From: Aquirufa nivalisilvae
GTDB taxonomy: Bacteria > Bacteroidota > Bacteroidia > Cytophagales > Spirosomataceae
Assembly (NCBI RefSeq): GCF_004307455.1
Contig: NZ_SEWX01000001.1
Span: 715,235 to 779,234, forward strand
Reading direction: 5' to 3'
Length of the DNA stretch: 64,000 nucleotides
Shown here: positions 44,416-51,391 of the stretch, one piece after another
Layout of the letters: each line of letters opens with the position of its first letter
Position numbering within the stretch: position 1 is the first letter of the stretch
The notes under the pieces: generated by a model
The model's input: only the letters and a program-made list of their open reading frames with translations
What the model was told of the DNA's origin: nothing
Databases searched by the model: none
Translations under genes and position numbers: made by a program

Positions 44416-44847
44416 ATGAAGAAAAAACTATATTCAATCATAATAATAGGGCTTTTATTCGTCCATGTTGCAAGAGCGAATAGGAGCGTAATGGCTGATT
44501 CAAGTAAGAAAATAACGATTTATACCTACCATAATTCGATATTAAAATATTTGTATTTCATACTCAAAAAAGGAAGATTTAAGCTCAATGGTGAATTGAT
44601 CTAATTACCGGTTATTTCCTATATCAAGAGGGAGTATAGTAACATATCTGAACTGCAGGTGGAAAGCCAAGCCATGTTTAAAAAGCTCCGCTCTACCTAT
44701 TCGGTGAAGGAAGGTCAGGTGTATTATTTCAAATGCATTCCAATTCCGGGATGGATTAAAAATCACTATAAATTAGAATTAGTGGATGATAAAACGGGTA
44801 AACGTGAAATACAAAGTATAGATGAATTCAGAAAGGAGGAGGATTAG
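44416..44847 (+). pseudogene. DUF2846-like exported protein gene with internal stop codon
   Basis: Two in-frame ORFs (44416-44604 and 44659-44847) are separated only by a TAA at 44602-44604. Reading through it gives one continuous ~143-residue protein: signal peptide, KITIYTYHNSILKYLYFILKKG, RFKLNGELI, stop, LPVISYIKREYSN, VKEGQVYYFKC and HYKLELVDDKTGKREIQ. The order matches DUF2846-type domains as I know them (fibre-like lipid-anchored proteins). The reading frame beyond the stop is preserved, so the nonsense event is recent, or it is a sequencing error. Confidence 0.7.
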
Positions 44848-44869
44848 CTCATGAAAGATGCCTAATCTC

Positions 44870-44990
44870 CTACTAAAATACCACCAAATTACTACCTAGG
44901 GGGGATTTTTTTAGACCTTTGTCTTAATTAGTTTTGATATGTCATTGCAATGGACAAAGGCGCTTACCGAAAAGCCTGAAAGAGAGTAGG
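44870..44990 (+). promoter_or_regulatory. Peptide-regulon promoter module, copy 1
   Basis: Three tandem 11-bp repeats (CTACTAAAATA at 44870, CCACCAAATTA at 44881, CTACCTAGG from 44892), then the -7 box TAGTTTTG at 44929-44936. The leader element contains CCGAAAAGCCTGAAA and ends in GAGTAGG (44984-44990), 24 nt before the peptide ATG. The same layout recurs at 50768-50885 and 63407-63523. Confidence 0.7.
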
Positions 44991-45014
44991 TAAATAATCT
45001 AAAATTGAAATAAT

Positions 45015-45194
45015 ATGAAAATTAATGACTTAAATAACCTAACCCTACAAGAATTAAATGCAAACGAAATCAAAATAATCACGGGAGGAAGTGAAGAGGC
45101 AGTTTTGTTTAGTTTTGTTTTAACAGGTGTTTTAGATGGAATTAAACACAATACTGAATGTCATTTAACCTTATTTGGGAAAAGGATATTCTAA
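45015..45194 (+). CDS. Double-glycine leader peptide (bacteriocin-like), plus strand
   Basis: A 59-residue precursor. The leader MKINDLNNLTLQELNANE ends in IITGG (Gly24-Gly25), the cleavage signal for C39 peptidase exporters. The core is about 34 residues (SEEAVLFSFVLTGVLDG, then HNTECHLTLFGKRIF) with one Cys. The leader shares the pattern xEL(N/D)xNE(I/M) with the two minus-strand peptides at 50.3-50.7 kb. It is the first gene after the regulatory module and is followed by a hairpin, then by the export genes. Role as bacteriocin or signal peptide is not determined. Confidence 0.75.
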   Translation: MKINDLNNLTLQELNANEIKIITGGSEEAVLFSFVLTGVLDGIKHNTECHLTLFGKRIF

Positions 45195-45201
45195 TGTAAA
45201 T

Positions 45202-45233
45202 AAATAGGGGGTGGCCTACCTGCTCCCCTATTT
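45202..45233 (+). terminator. Attenuator-like hairpin after the GG-peptide gene
   Basis: A 9-bp stem AAATAGGGG (45202-45210) with CCCCTATTT (45225-45233) and a 14-nt loop. The T-tract is weak, so it may limit rather than end transcription, keeping the peptide mRNA more abundant than the export genes. Confidence 0.55.
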
Positions 45234-45244
45234 AATTTAAGGCT

Positions 45245-46201
45245 ATGAAACATTTTTTATTTCTGATATTAATCTCATTTATTGGGAAGTCGCAAGTTTT
45301 AATTCTTGATAATACAAGTCAAAAACCAATTTCAAATGTAGAAGTGTTTAATAATAAAGGCATTTTATTAACCACGACGAACGAAAATGGGGAAATTGAT
45401 TTGATAAAAGAGGAAGATTTCCCAGTTACATTTAGCCATTTTCTTTATCATAATTTTGAAAGTAAGTCTTTTTCTAAAGTTGTAAATCTTTCACCCAAGT
45501 CAATTATTTTAAATGATGTTGTTGTAAAAGGTAACCCAAATAAATACATTATCATTGAAGGATATTATAGAGGCTTTCAGACTAAAAATGATACTTTGGA
45601 TGTTTTTGCAGATGCAAAAATTAAATGGATAATTAGTACATGGGAAAAAGAGAGCGTTGGCTATGAAATTTTAGCGTCTAGGTTTTTATTGTCGAAAAAG
45701 TATAAATATTATAAACAGGGAAAAGTATTTTTTGGCATGAGATTAAATACATTACCTCATTTGCAAACAGATTTCAAAAATTTTACAAAAAATACAAATG
45801 CTCTCGTTAGTTTTCACTATGAGGAAAATAATGGTTTCGAAAAAGAAATCAAATTTTTAGGTAATTCTTCAAAAATCATATTAAATCAAGATGAAATTTT
45901 TTCAACATCAGTACAATATCCATTTGAAAATTTGAAGTTCTTTAATCATAAGCATAAATTAATTTTTTCTTCCAAAAAATCGCATGTTTCAGATAGATAT
46001 GAAGCAATAGATGAATTTATACCTTCTCAAATTTATTTTTCAAATGAGTTACCACGAAATTTTCAAAAGAAGATATTGATATCAGGAAAGTCAAATTTTG
46101 ATTCAAATTTTTGGAAGGAATTTGAGGAAAATAGAAATTTCAAAAAACTATCTTCAGCGATTAATAACTCTTTAGAAAATTCTATGGAATTAATTAAATA
46201 G
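45245..46201 (+). CDS. Exported carboxypeptidase-regulatory-like domain protein in peptide export locus
   Basis: A 318-residue protein with a signal peptide (MKHFLFLILISFIGKSQ). Residues ~20-95 resemble a CarboxypepD-regulatory-like beta-sandwich (LILDNTSQKPISNVEVFNN, ending in ILNDVVVKGNP). The rest is Lys/Asn/Phe-rich and unrecognised. There is no TonB plug or barrel, so it is a stand-alone envelope protein. It lies between the GG peptide and the HlyD gene and may be an immunity or envelope-exit component (inference). Its base composition is more AT-rich than the housekeeping neighbours. Confidence 0.6.
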   Translation: MKHFLFLILISFIGKSQVLILDNTSQKPISNVEVFNNKGILLTTTNENGEIDLIKEEDFPVTFSHFLYHNFESKSFSKVVNLSPKSIILNDVVVKGNPNKYIIIEGYYRGFQTKNDTLDVFADAKIKWIISTWEKESVGYEILASRFLLSKKYKYYKQGKVFFGMRLNTLPHLQTDFKNFTKNTNALVSFHYEENNGFEKEIKFLGNSSKIILNQDEIFSTSVQYPFENLKFFNHKHKLIFSSKKSHVSDRYEAIDEFIPSQIYFSNELPRNFQKKILISGKSNFDSNFWKEFEENRNFKKLSSAINNSLENSMELIK

Positions 46202-46267
46202 TAAGAATCAATTGATCTAATACAAAAACATTTGTTCTATGAAAGCTACATCAATAGCTTAAAATCA

Positions 46268-46447
46268 ATGAAGTTAAAAAGAGTTCTGAAGCAAATTTTG
46301 GGTTTTATTATTGGATGGTTATTATCCTCCGCTATACTTAATCATAATGGTTCTATTAAAATCATTGTTGACTACATATTAGTGAACTGGTCTCAACTGG
46401 GTTTAATCCTTTTGGCAGCTAATTCAATTGAATTTTGTGTTCATTGA
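46268..46447 (+). CDS. Small membrane protein in peptide export locus (possible immunity protein)
   Basis: 59 residues from the ATG at 46268 (MKLKRVLKQILGFIIGWLLSS); the longer TTG start at 46232 is less likely. Two hydrophobic segments (ILGFIIGWLLSSAIL and LGLILLAANSIEF). Small two-helix membrane proteins beside bacteriocin genes are often immunity factors, but nothing in the sequence proves this. Confidence 0.5.
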   Translation: MKLKRVLKQILGFIIGWLLSSAILNHNGSIKIIVDYILVNWSQLGLILLAANSIEFCVH

Positions 46448-46475
46448 AGTATAATTAAACAATCTATAATTTATA

Positions 46476-47618
46476 ATGTATCCCATTAGCACTGACCTAG
46501 AAAATACGGTCGAAAATCTTATTGCCCAAAATAGGCAAAAAGGGGTCTCTTTTTATTTAATTATTATTTTTGTTTTAGGGGCCATTTTAGGTTCTCTGCC
46601 CTTCATTTGGGTGGATATTAGTGCTCAAAGCAGAGGTATTATCCGCTCTGCAGATGAAAACGTCCCCATAATTTCCCTAATCAATGGGAAGATTACCTAC
46701 ATCCATCTTCGGAATAATCAACAAGTCAACAAGGGCGATACTTTATTGAAAATTGATTCTGAGATAGTACAAAGTCAAGAAGAGTTAAATCAAAATTTTA
46801 GAACACAAACCTTACAATCTATTGAAGATTATGAGCAAATGAGAAAGAGTGCCAATCCTGTAATTATTCAACAGCCCATTCATGAAGAATATGAAAAGTA
46901 CCTTCAGCAGAAAAGAGAACTTCAAGCTAAAGTCGATTTAGCAGAGATTAACCATCGTAGAAATAAGAAATTATTTGAAGACCGAGTGATCGCATCCGCA
47001 GAATACGAACGCTTTCTATTTGATTTGACATTTGCCAAAGAAGCACTATCAAGTTTTGAACATCAGCAATTAGCCATTTTGGAAAAGCAAAAGAAGGATT
47101 TACACGATGCTTTGAGAAATTATGATGGGACATTAAATAAACTTCAACTAGAAAAAAAATCATATATCATTACTGCGCCTATAAGTGGCACTATTGTTAA
47201 TTATAAAGGATTTCAAGCAAATTCATTTTTAGGAGGGGCTGTATCTATTGCGGAAATTTCCCCCAATAACACATTAGTTGTGGAATGCTTGATCTATCCC
47301 AATGACATTGGCTTGGTTCATTTGGGACAAAAAGTTCGTTTTGATGCAGATGCGTTTAATTACCACCAATGGGGTTTTATACAGGGTAAAGTAATAGAAA
47401 TTGATCGAAATGTAAGTGTCCAAGATAAGGAAGTATTTTTTAAAGTAAGGTGTCAGATAGCAAGTACTCAATTGAAATTGAAGAATGGGTATATAGCTCA
47501 TGTTAACAAAGGAATGACACTCACAGGTCGATTCATTATTACGCGTCGGAATTTATTCCAACTCCTTTACGATAAGGCGGATAATTGGTTAAATCCTGTC
47601 CGTCAAAAAAGAATATAA
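46476..47618 (+). CDS. HlyD-type membrane fusion protein for peptide export
   Basis: A 380-residue periplasmic adaptor. One N-terminal transmembrane helix (~25-47, YLIIIFVLGAILGSLPFIWV), a lipoyl/barrel-sandwich half (ISLINGKITYIHLRNNQQV), a long coiled-coil hairpin (~95-225, with YEKYLQQKRELQAKVDLAEI), the second lipoyl half (ITAPISGTIVNY) and a beta-barrel. It links the ABC exporter to the outer membrane. Its TAA overlaps the ABC gene ATG (TAATG), so the pair is translationally coupled. No TolC-type gene is nearby. Confidence 0.88.
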   Translation: MYPISTDLENTVENLIAQNRQKGVSFYLIIIFVLGAILGSLPFIWVDISAQSRGIIRSADENVPIISLINGKITYIHLRNNQQVNKGDTLLKIDSEIVQSQEELNQNFRTQTLQSIEDYEQMRKSANPVIIQQPIHEEYEKYLQQKRELQAKVDLAEINHRRNKKLFEDRVIASAEYERFLFDLTFAKEALSSFEHQQLAILEKQKKDLHDALRNYDGTLNKLQLEKKSYIITAPISGTIVNYKGFQANSFLGGAVSIAEISPNNTLVVECLIYPNDIGLVHLGQKVRFDADAFNYHQWGFIQGKVIEIDRNVSVQDKEVFFKVRCQIASTQLKLKNGYIAHVNKGMTLTGRFIITRRNLFQLLYDKADNWLNPVRQKRI

Positions 47619-49774
47619 TGTCTAAGATAAAGGTAAAACAACACGATATAAAAGATTGTGGTGCGGCTTGTTTAGCATCCATTGGGAATCATTATAGAGT
47701 TATAATTCCTATTGCTCAGATTCGAATTTTCGCACAAACGGATTTACGCGGAACGAATGTCTTAGGAATGATTCAAGCGGCCGAAAAAATGGGTTTTACT
47801 GCTAAAGGTGTAAAGGGAGGAATGGATGCACTACCTAAAATCCCCCTTCCTGCTGTTGCCCATGTTGTTCTGAAAAATCAATTACACCATTTTGTTGTGA
47901 TTTATAAAGTGACTGCCAAGTACATTGAAGTCATGGATCCTGCTTATGGTAAAATGGAAAAATACACAATAGAAGCCTTTAAGGATATTTGGTCAGGAGT
48001 GTTGATTTTATTGGCACCAGGTGAAGGCTTTAAAAATATTGACAGCACAACTTCCTCTTTTAAACGATTTTGGGATTTAGTTCAACCTCATAAAGGAATT
48101 TTGTTTCAAGCCATTATGGGGGCAATGCTGTATACAGTTCTGGGATTGTCCATGTCAATTTATATTCAGAAAATCACAGATTATGTTCTTGTAGATGGAA
48201 ATTCAAATCTCTTGAATCTCATGAGTGTGGGGATGATCTGTATTGTTTTAATTCAAGCCTACATTGGAAGTAGAAAGAGTATCTTAATGATGCGAACTGG
48301 TCAATTAATGGATGCTAAATTAATCTTAGGCTATTATAAACATTTAATGCATCTACCTCAACGTTTCTTTGATACCATGAGAATTGGTGAAATTACATCA
48401 AGGATTAGTGATGCCATTAAAATTCGAAATTTCATCAATGATGTAGCCATAGATATGGTAGTGAATACTTTCATCGTCATATTTTCTTTCACGTTAATGT
48501 TTATCTATTATTGGAAGTTGGCTACGATAATGTTGTTAATTATTCCTTTCTACTTATCAATATATTTATTGATGAACTATTTCAATAAAAAAGTAGAAAG
48601 AAAAATAATGGAAAATGCAGCTGATTTGGAAACTCAATTGGTAGAGTCTATTAATCATGTAAGAACCATTAAAGAGTTTGGTATAGAAGAGTATTCAAAT
48701 GTAAAAACGGAGAATAAATTTATTAAATTATTGTTTACAGGAATGAAATCTGCCTTTAATTCAATATTTGCAGGAACATCCACATCTTTATTAGCTTCTA
48801 TTTTTACTGTGGTCTTAATGTGGGTAGGTGCAGGTTTTGTACTTGATAGGCAAATTACTCCAGGTGAATTGTTTTCTTTTTATGCACTCATTGGATATTT
48901 TACTTCTCCTGTTTCGTCTTTAATTGGAGCTAATAAATCCATTCAAAATGCATTGATTGCAGCTGATCGACTTTTTGAAATCATGGATTTAGATCGAGAA
49001 TCTACCGAAAACAAATTTGATCTAACTAGGGAAGAAATAGGGGATATTCGATTTGAAAAAGTGAATTTTTCTTATGGGAGTAGGGCTCAAATTTTTAAAG
49101 ACTTTGATGCTGTTTTTCCAGTGAATAAAATGACAGCCATTGTAGGTGAAAGTGGGAGTGGTAAAACTACTATTTTTGCAATTTTGCAAAATCTATATGC
49201 AATAAGTGACGGTAAGATTTTTATTGGTGGGTTTTCCTTAGATTCAATTCATTATCAAAGTTTAAGAAAGTTGATTGGAGTCGTTCCTCAACAAATTAGC
49301 CTTTTTTCTGGCAATATTATTGATAATATTGCCTTAGGGCAATCTTTCCCAGATATAAAAAGAGTTGTTCAACTTTGTCAAGATTTAGGTATTTCTGAGT
49401 TCGTTGAAAAATTACCCAATGGGTATCAAACACAATTAGGGGAAAATGGAGCAATGCTTTCTGGTGGGCAAAAACAGCGTATAGCCATTGCGCGGGCTTT
49501 ATATAAAGAGCCTGAAATATTGTTATTAGACGAGGCAACTTCTTCTTTGGATTCTCAAGCTGAAGGATTAATTCAAGATGTACTTAATAAGTATTTAGCA
49601 CAAAGTAAAACCATTATTACTATTGCACATCGACTATCTACCATTGTTTCAGCGGATCAAATTTTGGTAATGAAAAATGGACAAATTGTTGAACAAGGGG
49701 AATACCAATTTCTTATGAACAATAAACAATACTTCTATGAAATGTCCATGAAGCAAAATTTGTTGATGAAATAA
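47618..49774 (+). CDS. Peptidase-containing ABC exporter (C39 peptidase, bacteriocin/GG-peptide type)
   Basis: About 718 residues. The ATG at 47618 gives MSKIKVKQHDIKDCGAAC with the C39 catalytic Cys14; the catalytic His is in HHFVVIYKV and Asp in MDPAYGK. A six-helix ABC membrane domain spans ~160-460. The nucleotide-binding domain has Walker A GESGSGKTT, LSGGQKQR, Walker B LLLDEAT and H-loop IAHRLS. It cleaves leader peptides after GG and exports the core. Its three likely substrates are encoded at 45015, 50544 and 50744. The last ~155 bp are duplicated at 50926-51083. Confidence 0.93.
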   Translation: MSKIKVKQHDIKDCGAACLASIGNHYRVIIPIAQIRIFAQTDLRGTNVLGMIQAAEKMGFTAKGVKGGMDALPKIPLPAVAHVVLKNQLHHFVVIYKVTAKYIEVMDPAYGKMEKYTIEAFKDIWSGVLILLAPGEGFKNIDSTTSSFKRFWDLVQPHKGILFQAIMGAMLYTVLGLSMSIYIQKITDYVLVDGNSNLLNLMSVGMICIVLIQAYIGSRKSILMMRTGQLMDAKLILGYYKHLMHLPQRFFDTMRIGEITSRISDAIKIRNFINDVAIDMVVNTFIVIFSFTLMFIYYWKLATIMLLIIPFYLSIYLLMNYFNKKVERKIMENAADLETQLVESINHVRTIKEFGIEEYSNVKTENKFIKLLFTGMKSAFNSIFAGTSTSLLASIFTVVLMWVGAGFVLDRQITPGELFSFYALIGYFTSPVSSLIGANKSIQNALIAADRLFEIMDLDRESTENKFDLTREEIGDIRFEKVNFSYGSRAQIFKDFDAVFPVNKMTAIVGESGSGKTTIFAILQNLYAISDGKIFIGGFSLDSIHYQSLRKLIGVVPQQISLFSGNIIDNIALGQSFPDIKRVVQLCQDLGISEFVEKLPNGYQTQLGENGAMLSGGQKQRIAIARALYKEPEILLLDEATSSLDSQAEGLIQDVLNKYLAQSKTIITIAHRLSTIVSADQILVMKNGQIVEQGEYQFLMNNKQYFYEMSMKQNLLMK

Positions 49775-49792
49775 CGGTAGGTCTACTTTACA

Positions 49793-49984
49793 TTATTTGT
49801 TGAGTAAATACCGTATAAATTCTGACTTCCCTTTTAAGCCCAATTTTTTCATGATATTCCTTCGATGGGACTTAACTGTTGATTCTTGAATATTCAATTG
49901 TTGGGCAATTTCTTTATTACTGCAGCCTTGTTGAGCTAATTGCACCACGCGAAATTCACGTAATGTTAATTGAATTTTGGACAT
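49793..49984 (-). CDS. DNA-binding-domain-only LuxR-type regulator
   Basis: A 63-residue protein that is just a LuxR/NarL helix-turn-helix: LTLREFRVVQLAQQGCSNKEIAQQL followed by the recognition helix STVKSHRRNIMKKLG. There is no receiver or autoinducer domain. It lies 18 bp from the exporter stop, convergent with it, and is the best candidate for the protein that binds the 11-bp repeats at 44870 and 50855. A close paralogue at 51102-51293 is broken, and a more distant one is at 63576-63785. Confidence 0.85.
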   Translation of the reverse strand: MSKIQLTLREFRVVQLAQQGCSNKEIAQQLNIQESTVKSHRRNIMKKLGLKGKSEFIRYLLNK

Positions 49985-50030
49985 GTTATTAGTGGTTTAA
50001 TTTTATCTAATTTAGTAAATCTATAGTAAT

Positions 50031-50062
50031 AAAAAAATCCCCTCCAGTTTCCTGAAGGGGAT
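50031..50062 (-). terminator. Duplicated rpoC-type terminator (copy in repeat 1)
   Basis: A CCCCTTCAG / CTGGAGGGG stem with a GAAA loop and a seven-T run on the minus strand. It is identical in design to the real rpoC terminator at 51339-51371. Confidence 0.8.
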
Positions 50063-50084
50063 CTTAATTCAAGCTAGTTGAAGA

Positions 50085-50204
50085 CTAGTTTTCAACCGAA
50101 ACCTTCGCCGTAACTTCTGCTTCGCTAGCTACCACTTTAGCTTCTAAAATTGCTTTAACTAATCTACCTGAGTAACAATGAAGTCCTTGTATCTGCGAAC
50201 TCCC
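50085..50204 (-). pseudogene. Duplicated rpoC 3'-end fragment
   Basis: The fragment matches the last ~40 codons of rpoC (51392-51509), including the stop, at high identity. It has substitutions and small indels (for example near 50147-50170) that would break the frame. It has no start and is a remnant of the duplication that produced the 580-bp direct repeats. Confidence 0.85.
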
Positions 50205-50248
50205 AATCAAAGGAGATTATGAGCTCTGCAAATTCTGAACTTAAATAT

Positions 50249-50350
50249 TTAAGCATGTAATTGATTATGAGCTACAAGAGCGCCAATACAAACCCCTACT
50301 AAAAATGTCCAGATAGCATATTTTTCAAAAAATAATTTCAAATAGTCCAT
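50249..50350 (-). CDS. Putative 33-residue hydrophobic peptide
   Basis: MDYLKLFFEKYAIWTF followed by LVGVCIGALVAHNQLHA: one transmembrane-length segment with GxxxG-like spacing. The GVCIGALVA stretch resembles GVGIGAAVA at the end of the 50556-50744 peptide. It lies 11 bp after the second GG-peptide gene and has no GG leader, so it may be a leaderless peptide, an immunity peptide or chance. Confidence 0.4.
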   Translation of the reverse strand: MDYLKLFFEKYAIWTFLVGVCIGALVAHNQLHA

Positions 50351-50361
50351 TTATAAGTTAT

Positions 50362-50544
50362 TTAATGAGTTAACCAATCTACGGCTTTGTAAACTGCATA
50401 TCCAACGAGAGCTCCAACTAGTAGAACCCCCACTACGGCACCAGCAACTAATATTAAAGGAGCAGCACCTCCTTCTGTTTTTTCTAATTCAACATTGTCC
50501 AATTCTAAGACACCATATTGGTTTAAGTTATTTAAATTAGTCAT
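50362..50544 (-). CDS. Double-glycine leader peptide, class IIb bacteriocin-like
   Basis: A 60-residue precursor. The leader ends in LEKTEGG (Gly25-Gly26). The 34-residue core is very hydrophobic with stacked glycine spacing (AGAVVGVLLVGALVGYAV), the glycine-zipper pattern of two-peptide pore-forming bacteriocins, then AVDWLTH. It follows the other GG peptide by 11 bp in the same transcript, suggesting a two-peptide pair exported by the adjacent C39 ABC transporter. Anti-bacterial activity is inference. Confidence 0.75.
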   Translation of the reverse strand: MTNLNNLNQYGVLELDNVELEKTEGGAAPLILVAGAVVGVLLVGALVGYAVYKAVDWLTH

Positions 50545-50555
50545 ATTATTTATTT

Positions 50556-50744
50556 TTATTGGTGATGTGATGCCGCTACTGCAGCTCCTATACCTACTCC
50601 TGTTAAAAATACGGCTGCAGTTTGGGTTGCAGTTAAAACAGTATAACCTAAGATAATTATTGGAATAAACCCTCCATCTGATTCCAACATTTCATTAGTG
50701 TCCAATTCAATTAAATTTATTTTGTTTAATTCTAAAGAATTCAT
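50556..50744 (-). CDS. Double-glycine leader peptide, bacteriocin-like
   Basis: A 62-residue precursor. The leader MNSLELNKINLIELDTNEM ends in LESDGG (Gly24-Gly25). The 37-residue core starts FIPIIILGYTVL and ends with GVGIGAAVAASHHQ. It is the first gene of the minus-strand peptide operon, downstream of the second copy of the regulatory module; GAGTAGG lies 23 nt before the ATG. Confidence 0.75.
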   Translation of the reverse strand: MNSLELNKINLIELDTNEMLESDGGFIPIIILGYTVLTATQTAAVFLTGVGIGAAVAASHHQ

Positions 50745-50767
50745 TTTTTTTAAATTTTTAAATTTCC

Positions 50768-50885
50768 CCTACTCGTTTAAGGTTTTTCAGGATTCTCCTA
50801 GATTGGCCAATCTTCAAGTAAATTTATTAGTTGGGTGTAAGTTGGGCAATACCACCTAAGTAGTATTTTGGTAGTATTTTAGTGG
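50768..50885 (-). promoter_or_regulatory. Peptide-regulon promoter module, copy 2
   Basis: On the minus strand: CCACTAAAATA (50885-50875), CTACCAAAATA (50874-50864) and CTACTTAGG (50863-50855). The -7-like box TAAATTTA (50826-50819) lies at the same distance as in copy 1. The leader has TTGGCCAA (50810-50803) and CCTGAAAAACCTTAAA, ending in GAGTAGG (50774-50768). Confidence 0.7.
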
Positions 50886-50925
50886 GATCTTGGGCATAAT
50901 TTTTAAAGGAAATTACTTTTTAAAA

Positions 50926-51083
50926 TAATTATTGCACATCGACCATCCACTATTATTTCAGCGGACCAGATTTTGGTGATGAAAAATGGACAAATTGTTG
51001 AACAAGGGAACTTCCAATTTCTTATGAACAACAAACAATACTTCTATGAAATGTCCATGAAGCAAAATTTGTTGATGAAATAA
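50926..51083 (+). pseudogene. Orphan 3' fragment of the ABC exporter gene
   Basis: It encodes the last ~52 residues of the exporter (IIAHRPSTIISADQILVMKN onward to NLLMK and TAA) with a few substitutions, including Leu to Pro in the H-loop region. No 5' part of the gene is present upstream, where the peptide promoter module lies instead. Confidence 0.88.
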
Positions 51084-51101
51084 CGGTAGGTCTACTTTAC
51101 A

Positions 51102-51293
51102 TTATTTGTAGAGTAAATACCGTATAAATTCTGACTTCCCTTTTAAGCCCAATTTTTTTATGATATTTCTTCGATGGCACTTAACTGTTGATTCTTGAAT
51201 ATTCAATTGTTGGGCAATTTCCTTATTACTTCAGCCTTGTTGAGCTAATTGCACCACGCGAAATTCACGTAAGGTTAATTGAATTTTGGACAT
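51102..51293 (-). pseudogene. Mini-luxR paralogue with nonsense mutation
   Basis: It is nearly identical to 49793-49984 but codon 21 is TGA (51233-51231) where the intact copy has TGC (Cys of QQGCSNKE). The stop lies ahead of the recognition helix, so no functional HTH is made. Confidence 0.88.
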
Positions 51294-51338
51294 GTTATTA
51301 GTGGTTTATTTTATCTAATTTAGTAAATCTATAGTAAC

Positions 51339-51371
51339 AAAAAAATCCCCTCCAGTTTCCTGAAGGGGATC
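51339..51371 (-). terminator. rpoC terminator
   Basis: A CCCCTTCAG / CTGGAGGGG stem (one G-U pair), GAAA loop and a run of seven T on the minus strand, starting 21 nt after the rpoC stop. Confidence 0.9.
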
Positions 51372-51391
51372 TTAATTCAAGCTAGTTTCGA

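Larger units (their letters stand above)
49621..50204. repeat. ~580-bp direct repeat, copy 1
   Basis: This segment covers the ABC-exporter 3' end, the intact mini-luxR gene, a terminator and an antisense-placed copy of the last 40 codons of rpoC. It matches 50930-51509 over its length, with scattered substitutions and small indels. The offset between copies is 1309 bp up to the luxR gene. Confidence 0.9.

Noticed and set aside
50085..50204. rpoC 3' fragment as an integrase attachment site
   Set aside because: No integrase is present and the repeat also includes the exporter tail and luxR, so a plain tandem duplication explains it at least as well; kept only as a hypothesis in the findings.
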